From: Anaerolinea sp.
Lineage (GTDB): Bacteria > Chloroflexota > Anaerolineae > Anaerolineales > Villigracilaceae
DNA length: 64,000 nucleotides
Direction of reading: 5' to 3'
Assembly: GCA_020723805.1 (NCBI GenBank)
Contig: DYID01000020.1
Location: forward strand, 1-64,000
A model generated the notes under the pieces. It was given only the letters and a program-made list of their open reading frames with translations. It did not search any database and was not told the origin of the DNA. The number at the start of each line of letters is the position of its first letter. Positions within the stretch are counted from its first letter, which is position 1. A program made the translations under genes and the position numbers. Below, piece after piece: positions 1 through 6,941 of the stretch.

Positions 1-122
1 GTCGCGTCTATTATAGCCCGCACGGACGTGAACGTCCGTGCTATTCGTACAAAGCCGGCTGGAAGCCGGCTAGCGGGCGTAGCGGACGTTCTCTTACGTC
101 CGCCTAACCTTGCGCTGTAATG
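1..122. repeat. Cluster of short palindromes downstream of the MFS gene
   Basis: No gene is visible here. The stretch is almost wholly hairpins: GCACGGACGT/ACGTCCGTGC around a 2-nt loop, AGCCGGCT/AGCCGGCT, and AGCGGACGT facing ACGTCCGC. The short-loop, 7-10 bp stem format recurs near 5.0, 9.9, 44.4, 56.2 and 63.3 kb. It may also serve as a transcription end for the minus-strand MFS gene, but no U-tract is seen. Confidence 0.6.
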
Positions 123-1400
123 TTAGTCTGCGGCGGCGGTGACGGGAGCGGGCTTGGGCTGTCCGCGCCAGAAGAACGCCCAGTACATGACCACCGAAAT
201 GGTGTAGAGAATGATTGTCCCGATGAAGGGCGGACCAAACCCATAGCGCACTTGCAGCCAGCCGCTGATGGTGGGACTGAACGCCCAGCCGAAGTTCCAT
301 GCCATGCTGGTCAGGCTGGCAACCGTGGCGCGGGCAGAAGGGTCCACGTGTTCCATGATGAAGGTCTGATAGACGGGCGAACTCATGTTCATCAGCGCAA
401 CGCGGATGTAGTAGGTGGCGGCGCCCACCCAAAAGACCGGCGAAAAACCCAGCAGGATGAGGAAGGGAATCGAAAGCGCCTGCGAGATGACTACCAGTTG
501 AATCTTGCCGGTCCGTTCGGCGAGCGGAGGGGCAATCAAAAGCCCAATACCCATCGCCAGCGACCCCCAGGCGAACAGCGTCCCGATGACCGGGTCGGGC
601 TGGTGATGCACCACGCGGAAGAAGACGTTCATGAACGGCATGACCAGCCCCGCGCCGAGGGAGGTCAACAGCATGGGGAGGATGAGTTTGGTCAGCAGGA
701 GGGGCTGTTGGGCGGCATACTGAAAGGGGGCGAATACGGCGCGTTGACTGCGTCCCAGTTTCGGGGTCCGCAAAAAGAGAAGCGGCAGGATGGCAAGTCC
801 CGCGCCGATGCCGATGACGAGCACCGAGTTCCCGTATGCCAGACTGTCGGTGGGGGAAACGCCCTGCGCCTGTCCCATCCAGGTGGGCAGGTAGCCGCCA
901 ATCCAGTTGCCGACGGATGCCATGGTCATCTGCAAACCCTGACCAAAACTGAAGAGATAGGTGCGCTCCTTTTCACTGCTGTTCTCCATCAGGAAGGGCG
1001 ACATGGTCACGCCTGCCAGGCTTTGGGCAATGCCGGAGAGGATGTTCATCGAGTAGAAGGATGTTTCCGTCTGCCAGACCGCCATGACGAGGATGGACAG
1101 GCTCAACAGCGCGCCGGAGAGGAGCAGCGACCCTTTGCGTCCCAGCAGATCTGCCAGGTAGCCCATGGGCAGGGCGGCGAGCAGGGCGACGAAACTGCTG
1201 GCAGTGATGAGACTGCCGAGCAGCGCCTCGTCGAAGCCGAGGCTCAACACATAGAAGTTGAAGATGAGGCGAAAGCCGCCCATCACCGCGCCGGTCAAAA
1301 TGACGTTGAGCAGGTAGAGCCGTGCGTTCGGCGTAAAGGCGCGGACGTGGGATGCATATTCGCCCAGCAGACGAAATGGGCGAAAGATGGGGATGTTCAT
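123..1400 (-). CDS. Major facilitator superfamily transporter
   Basis: A 425-residue polytopic inner-membrane protein with about twelve hydrophobic segments. It carries the MFS loop 2-3 signature GYLADLLGRKGSLL near residue 100. The size is normal for a drug or metabolite exporter of the DHA type; the substrate cannot be read from sequence. Its ATG overlaps the stop of the upstream ArsR gene by 4 bp (ATGA), so the two are translationally coupled and the regulator probably senses the transported compound. Alternatively it could be an importer. Confidence 0.9.
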   Translation of the reverse strand: MNIPIFRPFRLLGEYASHVRAFTPNARLYLLNVILTGAVMGGFRLIFNFYVLSLGFDEALLGSLITASSFVALLAALPMGYLADLLGRKGSLLLSGALLSLSILVMAVWQTETSFYSMNILSGIAQSLAGVTMSPFLMENSSEKERTYLFSFGQGLQMTMASVGNWIGGYLPTWMGQAQGVSPTDSLAYGNSVLVIGIGAGLAILPLLFLRTPKLGRSQRAVFAPFQYAAQQPLLLTKLILPMLLTSLGAGLVMPFMNVFFRVVHHQPDPVIGTLFAWGSLAMGIGLLIAPPLAERTGKIQLVVISQALSIPFLILLGFSPVFWVGAATYYIRVALMNMSSPVYQTFIMEHVDPSARATVASLTSMAWNFGWAFSPTISGWLQVRYGFGPPFIGTIILYTISVVMYWAFFWRGQPKPAPVTAAAD

Positions 1401-2512
1401 TCGGTTGTAGAGGTATTTTCCAAAAATGATTTCAGGCTTCCGAATAGCGCGTCGAGCGCCTGCCTGCGGACGGTGTAGCGGTTTTCCTCGTGCAGGAGCG
1501 AGAGTTCCACCAGGCTGGCAAGGCGCAGTTCCTTCAAATGGTGGGTGACGGTCGGCGGGCGGAGCTGCAGGCGGCGGGCAATTTCAGAAGGGGTGAGGCT
1601 TTCGCTGGTGAGGTAACGCAGAATCTTCAGACGGGTCGGGTCGGCGAGCGCCTTGAGCGAACGGACGAGGGCATCGGGCACCACCTCGCCGGGGATGACG
1701 GACATATCTGCCGGGCGTGCGCCAAACGCCAGCAGAATGGTGTCGTTGTCTAACTTTTCGAAGAAGACCAGCGGGGTGATCCAAAACGCCGGAGCAATGA
1801 TGAAGCGCGAGACGGTGAACTCATCCCCCAGTTGCAGCCCCTGGGTGATTTCGGTGAAGAACTTCTCGAAACTCATCGAGGTGGAGAGCGCCTGTGCGCG
1901 TTCCAGCGCCGCTTGCAGGACGGGAGCGACCCGTTTTTCCTCCTCCTCGAAAAATGCCTGATAGTAGGACTGGAACGCTTGCAGATATGCTTCGCCGAGT
2001 TCCGCCGGTTTGCTCCACCAATCCAGAGCGTATTCGACGGACTCGCGCTTGATGTTTTTGTTCTTCTTGCCGAGCATCTTCAGCAAAAAATCGGCGTCAT
2101 CACTGGACCATGTGCCTGTTTCAGCGATGCGGCGGAGACTTTCGTTGAATTTTTTGTGGTTTTCCGAATCGGGGGTGCCGTCGCTTTCGTAGGTTTCGTT
2201 GACGCGGTACAGGAGCATCATCCGTTCGGCAGGCGGAATCTGCTTGAGCGACCAAAGCGCGCTGATGGCGTCCTTGGGCGCCGGCAGGGTGTGGAGCCAC
2301 TTGAGCGGCACGCCGAGAAGCGGATACAGGTCCTCCAGGAGTTTGCGCTCCGTGGTCGGGATGCGGGCGCGGACGCTGGCAGCGTAAGCGGGACGGATGC
2401 CGAAATACTCCGGCTCGATCAACACATGCAGGCTGATGAACAGTTCGTAGGCTGTGCCGCAGTCCCATTCAATGGCAGGGGAGAAGGCAGGCTTGTTGGT
2501 CATTGGCTCCAT
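1397..2512 (-). CDS. ArsR-family winged-helix regulator with large N-terminal domain
   Basis: 371 residues. The last ~90 carry an ArsR-type winged helix (LKALADPTRLKILRYL, then a recognition helix around PPTVTHHLKEL). The first ~260 residues form an extended helical domain, as in regulators with an N-terminal ligand-sensing region, rather than the ~100-residue classical ArsR. No clear metal-binding cysteine pair is visible. It sits between a 69-aa gene and the MFS exporter in one operon whose promoter overlaps a tandem palindrome. Autoregulated repression relieved by a small molecule is the simplest model. A second in-frame ATG nine bases inside the gene is an equally good start. Confidence 0.88.
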   Translation of the reverse strand: MEPMTNKPAFSPAIEWDCGTAYELFISLHVLIEPEYFGIRPAYAASVRARIPTTERKLLEDLYPLLGVPLKWLHTLPAPKDAISALWSLKQIPPAERMMLLYRVNETYESDGTPDSENHKKFNESLRRIAETGTWSSDDADFLLKMLGKKNKNIKRESVEYALDWWSKPAELGEAYLQAFQSYYQAFFEEEEKRVAPVLQAALERAQALSTSMSFEKFFTEITQGLQLGDEFTVSRFIIAPAFWITPLVFFEKLDNDTILLAFGARPADMSVIPGEVVPDALVRSLKALADPTRLKILRYLTSESLTPSEIARRLQLRPPTVTHHLKELRLASLVELSLLHEENRYTVRRQALDALFGSLKSFLENTSTTE

Positions 2513-2534
2513 AAATGTCTTGCCGCTCCTGAAA

Positions 2535-2744
2535 TCACCTGGAAAGCAGTTTTTTGCCGAGGGAGATCAGCGTCTCACCCGTGTTTTCGTCAATTGTCTC
2601 GTTGAAGGGCGGAACGTGCTTGAAGATCATCCCGAACGTCAACAGCACCTGTCCGGTCTGGTGGGTGAGAGGAGTTTTGTGGGGCTTCTTTTCGTTTTTG
2701 AGTTCTGTAAGGGTCATTTCTTCCAAGACCTGATTGGTAGACAT
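2535..2744 (-). CDS. Hypothetical 69-aa protein, first gene of the ArsR/MFS operon
   Basis: A small, charged protein without cysteines or membrane segment. The N-terminal half is rich in Lys/Glu/Thr; the C-terminal half is mildly amphipathic. A good ribosome site (GAGGAG) lies ~8 bases upstream of the ATG. It is the first gene after the operator-bearing promoter and is followed 22 bp later by the ArsR gene, so it is very likely expressed. Function is unknown. Its position before a regulator and an exporter would fit a peptide substrate or precursor, a co-regulator, or a leader peptide, but no motif decides between them. Confidence 0.65.
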   Translation of the reverse strand: MSTNQVLEEMTLTELKNEKKPHKTPLTHQTGQVLLTFGMIFKHVPPFNETIDENTGETLISLGKKLLSR

Positions 2745-2791
2745 GGCTGTTCTCTCCTCGAATAAAGCGGTTGGTTAGGCGAATGCCTTTT

Positions 2792-2840
2792 TTAGACCGA
2801 TGTCTAATTAGATAATAGTCTAAATCTTTCCGGCTGTCAA
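2792..2840 (-). promoter_or_regulatory. Sigma70 promoter with tandem ArsR-type operator
   Basis: Read on the minus strand: a perfect TTGACA (2840-2835), a 17-bp spacer and TATTAT (2817-2812). Over the -10 and start region lie two abutting 16-bp palindromes, TTAGACCGATGTCTAA (2792-2807, perfect 6-4-6) and TTAGATAATAGTCTAA (2808-2823, one mismatch). Repressor bound here would block RNA polymerase. The operon's own ArsR protein is the obvious candidate. Confidence 0.82.
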
Positions 2841-2910
2841 GAGGCATTATTTGCCTTTTATGCACGTTTCCAAACTTTCCCGGCGTATAATCGCCGCAAA
2901 GGAGACCCCC

Positions 2911-3705
2911 ATGACCCGAAACATCCTGGCGTGGCTGTTGATCCTCTTCAGTTCGCTGTTTTTGCTGCTGAGCGCTGCCGGCACCGCGGCGGCGTGGGTC
3001 TATAACGAACCGCTGACCCACCGGGCAGTCTCTCAACTCGAAGAGGTGGACGGCGAATTGGCGCAGGCAGAAGCCACCCTGTCATCTACAAAAGCGGAAC
3101 TCGAACGCGCCCTGCGCATTTTGGATGCGGCGCAGGCGGCGCTGGAAAAACTTGCCGCGCAAACTGCCAGCGCCGATAGCCTGCTCGATGGCATCCAGTC
3201 TTCGCTGGACGATCAGCTTCTCCCAGAACTGCGGACGACCCGCGAACGCCTCGCCGCCGCCCGCGCCGCGCTCGAGAGCCTGCGTGCCCTCCTCCAGAGC
3301 GTCGGTTCGCTGCCCTTCCTCGACTTGAAGTTTCCCGATCAAATCCTCACCGACCTGATTGCCTCCACCGAAACGCTCGATGCGCAAATTGCCGGCGCCG
3401 AAGATCTGGCAAAACGCGCCTCGACCTTCGTGAGCGACACCTCGTACCTGCTGGGCGGCGACCTGACGGAGACGCGGGATAACCTGCAGAATTTTCTTTC
3501 GGTGGTGGAAGCGTATCAGGGAAAGGTGACGGGTTGGCGAGAACAGATTGGGGATTTGAGGGATGCGCTTCCCGCTTGGATGGACCGCGCCTCGATCATT
3601 CTGTCCCTCTTTCTGTTCTGGTTCGGTCTTTCTCAGTTCAGCCTGCTTCTGCATGGACGCCTGCTGCTGCGCGGAGGAAATCCGCTGGAGGCGTGGCGGG
3701 CGTAA
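2911..3705 (+). CDS. Membrane-anchored coiled-coil protein, function unknown
   Basis: 264 residues from ATG 2911, chosen because AAAGGAGA precedes it by 8 bases and a TATAAT lies at 2885-2890; the tracked ORF start is 20 codons further upstream. An N-terminal hydrophobic segment (residues ~5-28) is followed by ~190 residues of strongly heptad-like Ala/Leu/Glu sequence predicted as coiled coil. A second membrane segment (~225-250) precedes a short basic tail. The topology is a hairpin with an extracytoplasmic coiled coil. No family is recognised; a structural or envelope role is possible. Confidence 0.75.
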   Translation: MTRNILAWLLILFSSLFLLLSAAGTAAAWVYNEPLTHRAVSQLEEVDGELAQAEATLSSTKAELERALRILDAAQAALEKLAAQTASADSLLDGIQSSLDDQLLPELRTTRERLAAARAALESLRALLQSVGSLPFLDLKFPDQILTDLIASTETLDAQIAGAEDLAKRASTFVSDTSYLLGGDLTETRDNLQNFLSVVEAYQGKVTGWREQIGDLRDALPAWMDRASIILSLFLFWFGLSQFSLLLHGRLLLRGGNPLEAWRA

Positions 3706-3771
3706 CTGGTTCCGGGGAGGGGAATGCCGTTTGGGGGGAACAGGCTGAGGGGCGGAAAGAAGCGTCCCTCC

Positions 3772-4740
3772 TCATGCCTTTTGGCGGCGGCGTTGTTTGT
3801 GTTCGTACATCGCCTTGTCTGCCTGGGCGAGCAGTTCTTCCATGGTGATGGTGGATTCGGGCGGCACACGGATGACGCCCAGGCTGAAGGTGATGAGCGC
3901 CTGCCCCGCCTGGCGGTTGTAGGCATCCACGTTTTGCTGAAGGCGTTGGCGCATGGCTTCAACGTCGCTTTCGGTGGCGTCTGCCATGAGGACGACGAAT
4001 TCATCGCCGCCCAATCGCCCGAGGACATCGGATTCGCGGAAGGTGTCGGTGAGAATGCGGGCGAAGCGCAGGATGAGGGCGTCGCCGGCGGCGTGACCGA
4101 GGGTGTCGTTGAGGTGTTTGAGGCTGTCCAGGTCTATGTAAAGCAGGCACAGGGAGTAGCCGGCGCGGCGGGCGAATTTCATCAGCCCGGTGGCGAGGAC
4201 CATGAAACCACGGCGGTTGTTGAGCCCGGTCAACCCATCAGTGAGGGAAAGGCTGCGCAGGCGTTCGTTGGCGGCTTCGAGTTCGGTGACTTTTTCGTAG
4301 AGTTTGTTGGCAAGCACCTGAAGGTGCTCGCGCTGAAGCTGCCCGGTTTGGGGCAAACGGGCGGGCGCGGCGGGGTGCTTGAGGGCGTCGTTGACGACGC
4401 GCAGGATTTCGTGCGGCTCGCTGGGTTTGCGAAGGATGTGACGGATGCCGCTCGCCCGCGCCAGTTTGTGGATTTCGGTGTCGTCGTAATTGGCGGTGTG
4501 GAAGACCACCGGCACCTTCATGAGCAGGGGTTCGGCGCGCAGACGGCGCGTGAGGGTGAAGCCGTCCATGTTGGGCATGATGATATCGGTGATGACCAGA
4601 TCGGGGAGTTGGTCGCGGGCGATTTCGAGCGCCTCGGCTCCGTTGTTGGCTTCGATGATGCGATGTCCAAAGTTCCCCAGCAAGGCGACATACATGTTAC
4701 GGTCTGTTGCGTTGGTGTCTACGACGAGTATGGTTGCCAT
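3772..4740 (-). CDS. Response regulator diguanylate cyclase (REC-GGDEF)
   Basis: 322 residues from MATILVVD, preceded by AAGGGA; the tracked ORF begins 18 codons earlier. REC domain (1-120) has the phospho-acceptor Asp in DLVITDIIMPNMDG and a conserved Lys in LRKPSE. A linker helix leads to a full GGDEF domain (~165-320) with the metal-binding IDLDSLKHLND and an intact RLGGDEF active loop. It should therefore make c-di-GMP on phosphorylation. It is transcribed toward 3.7 kb and separated from the STAND operon by ~490 bp of repeats, so it is probably an independent unit. No cognate kinase is adjacent. Confidence 0.92.
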   Translation of the reverse strand: MATILVVDTNATDRNMYVALLGNFGHRIIEANNGAEALEIARDQLPDLVITDIIMPNMDGFTLTRRLRAEPLLMKVPVVFHTANYDDTEIHKLARASGIRHILRKPSEPHEILRVVNDALKHPAAPARLPQTGQLQREHLQVLANKLYEKVTELEAANERLRSLSLTDGLTGLNNRRGFMVLATGLMKFARRAGYSLCLLYIDLDSLKHLNDTLGHAAGDALILRFARILTDTFRESDVLGRLGGDEFVVLMADATESDVEAMRQRLQQNVDAYNRQAGQALITFSLGVIRVPPESTITMEELLAQADKAMYEHKQRRRQKA

Positions 4741-4895
4741 TCGATGACATCCCTTGATGAGAGTTGTGTGTTCCCCGGCAGGGAGGTTCAGCAAAAATCA
4801 TAGCACAGTTGCCCGGCAAAGCCGGATGGGGAACATCCCCCCTTTCAAATTTATCAGGAATTTGTGGTTCTACCGTTTTTAACGGGAAAGCCCAA

Positions 4896-5165
4896 AACCC
4901 TTAGCCACGGATTTCAGGAATTCACACGGATTGTCTAAAAATTCGTAACTACTCAGACCGACTGGGTGAGCGGGGCTGCCCTAAAGGGTGCTTCGCGAAA
5001 GCCGCCTGCTCAGTTTATGGAAGTCCTTCGGACTGGCGCAACGAGTCGGTTTCAACCGACTTTTATGCGCTGAGGCAGGACTTTAGTCCGCCGAAACAGG
5101 GCAGAACGATATGGCTGAGCAGTTACAAAAATTCGTGAAAATCCGTGTAAATTCGTGGCATAAAA
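4896..5165. repeat. Composite repeat block in a gene-free stretch
   Basis: No credible gene lies between the REC-GGDEF gene and the 2H-phosphoesterase gene. The block is bounded by inverted versions of a common repeat (AGCCACGGATTT at the left, AAATTCGTGGC at the right). It contains hairpins AGTCC/GGACT, AGTCGGTT/AACCGACT and GGACT/AGTCC. It looks like nested small palindromic elements. Confidence 0.6.
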
Positions 5166-5231
5166 TCTTACTCATGAGGCGTGATCCCGTCAGAAACGGG
5201 AGAGCCGAATTTGTTTACGCAAATTTTCGAG

Positions 5232-6941
5232 TTATTCGCCGAAAGAGAATTGATGGAGCAGTTCCCAGCGTTCCTCGGCGGTTTGCACGGTCCATTCGAA
5301 GCGGTTGACGGTGAATGTAATCGGGTCACGGGCGCCAAAGGTGGGATCTTTGATGCGCGTGGAGTGGTTTTCGGGGAGTTCGACGATTTTGATGTGAGGG
5401 AGCCAGTTCTGCGATTGATAAGGATAGCTTTCACACCCCATTTCAGCGGCGAGGTTACTGATGTCGTTATACATCTTTTCGAGTTCGGCGCTTCTTTCTG
5501 CTAACAGCCACAACCTGCCCTGCTGGTTGTTGACATTCATGCGGGCGATGTTGTTCACTGTAATTTGGAAGGGTTTCATCTGGCGGGCGTATTCCGCAAG
5601 GCGCTTTTTGACGGCGTCGAAATCTTCCACGTTGCGGATCGCCTGCACAGTCAGATGCAGGTCAATGATGGGCGCGCCGTCGGTGATTTTGGCGGTCTCT
5701 TCCGAAAGTTTGAACAGGCGGGAGTATGCCTCACTTTCGGGACGGAGGATGATGAAGGTGGCTTTGCCGTTTGGGCTGGATGCTTGCATACGTTCTATTT
5801 CCTTGAGCCTGTTCTTGTACAAGTTCATGTGCGCCTCAACGTCATTTCTTCCGACGCCATAGTTCCATGCCAGCAGTCCGCGGTGCTGGTCGTTTTGCCA
5901 CACGGCATGGATTCTTTCTTTCAATTCCGCCAGGCTGTGCTGCAATGAAACGATTTTGAATTCATCGCCGGCGCGTTCCGAGCGGAAAACAAAGAACCCT
6001 TCTTTTTTGGGGAAACACGTAAGCAGCAGGTTCGAGAAGCGTTTAAGGTCCTGGTCAATGGCAGAACTGCCGTAGCGGGCGTTTCCTTCGTGCATGTTGA
6101 GCATGTCGGTCAGCGCCACGCCTTGAATGGTCTTATTCTCCAAATACCATTTGGCTCCCAATCCATTGAGCGTGCCGGTCAAATATTCCTTGGTGACGAC
6201 GCTTTCGGCGATGTTCTGGGTGATTTGAACCTGCGTCACGGCTTGCTGTTTCAGTGTAGTGGGCAGGTTTAGCGACTGAATTTTAGCCACAAGATTGGCG
6301 TAGGGCATGTTAAACTCATTCCAACTTTGATAGCCGTCGTTGTCCTCGATGCGCCGCGGGATCTCGGAGTGGCTCTCGATGATGGTCTGCCGCAGCACCA
6401 CAGGGCGGTACTTTTTGCGTTGTTTTTGAAGTTCGTTTTCGGCTTCGGTGTCGGTGGTGCCCACCCCGTAATCCCAGGTGAGCAGAGATTCTGCCTCCTG
6501 CCGGTGATACATTTTGGCGAGGATGCTGTTCATTTCACGCGGGGTCTTGGTGGTGGAGACAATGCGGAATTCGTCGCTGCCCGGCGCGCGGCGGACGAAA
6601 TCGCCCGTATCGAGGCTGAACGCCGACATGAACTTAAACGCCAGTTTGCGCAATTCTGCATCCACCACCAGCGCGCCGTACACTTTATTTGCCTGCCGCA
6701 GGTCGTAAATATCCACCCTTGCCATTCCCCGCACCTGGTCGGGAGGAATCAGCCATTTTTCTGCCCGTGTGTTCAAGGCGTGCGTGATCGAATCGTAAAG
6801 CGCCAGTCCCTTGGCGTTTTTCAACGCGACAGAAACCAGGCGCTTCAACTCCTGAATTTGGCTTTCGCTGATGGGCAGCGCTTGAAAAAGATTTTCCAGT
6901 TCCTTGAAGGATTGCAGGAAAATCTTCAGTTCGTTATCCAT
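5232..6941 (-). CDS. Tandem variant-GGDEF domains fused to a 2H phosphoesterase-like domain
   Basis: 569 residues from ATG 6941, which overlaps the end of the STAND gene by 8 bp; the tracked ORF runs further upstream inside that gene. A helical N-terminus is followed by two GGDEF-fold repeats (~55-200 and ~225-385). Each keeps the first metal Asp and the following Asn/Gly (VDIYDLRQANKVYG; TDMLNMHEGNARYG). The signature loops are altered to PGSDEF and RAGDEF, so the Asp-Glu pair is kept while one glycine is lost. The last ~140 residues resemble the 2H (LigT/cyclic phosphodiesterase) fold: HLTV is a canonical HxT motif, while the second motif is HIKI (Thr to Lys). A nucleotide-signal synthase with a built-in phosphodiesterase is the inference; activity is unproven. 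Confidence 0.72.
   Translation of the reverse strand: MDNELKIFLQSFKELENLFQALPISESQIQELKRLVSVALKNAKGLALYDSITHALNTRAEKWLIPPDQVRGMARVDIYDLRQANKVYGALVVDAELRKLAFKFMSAFSLDTGDFVRRAPGSDEFRIVSTTKTPREMNSILAKMYHRQEAESLLTWDYGVGTTDTEAENELQKQRKKYRPVVLRQTIIESHSEIPRRIEDNDGYQSWNEFNMPYANLVAKIQSLNLPTTLKQQAVTQVQITQNIAESVVTKEYLTGTLNGLGAKWYLENKTIQGVALTDMLNMHEGNARYGSSAIDQDLKRFSNLLLTCFPKKEGFFVFRSERAGDEFKIVSLQHSLAELKERIHAVWQNDQHRGLLAWNYGVGRNDVEAHMNLYKNRLKEIERMQASSPNGKATFIILRPESEAYSRLFKLSEETAKITDGAPIIDLHLTVQAIRNVEDFDAVKKRLAEYARQMKPFQITVNNIARMNVNNQQGRLWLLAERSAELEKMYNDISNLAAEMGCESYPYQSQNWLPHIKIVELPENHSTRIKDPTFGARDPITFTVNRFEWTVQTAEERWELLHQFSFGE

Noticed and set aside
120-1478. 452-aa plus-strand ORF
   Set aside because: Antisense shadow of the MFS gene: Arg/Gly/His-rich composition, no recognisable motif, and the minus-strand frame has clear MFS motifs.
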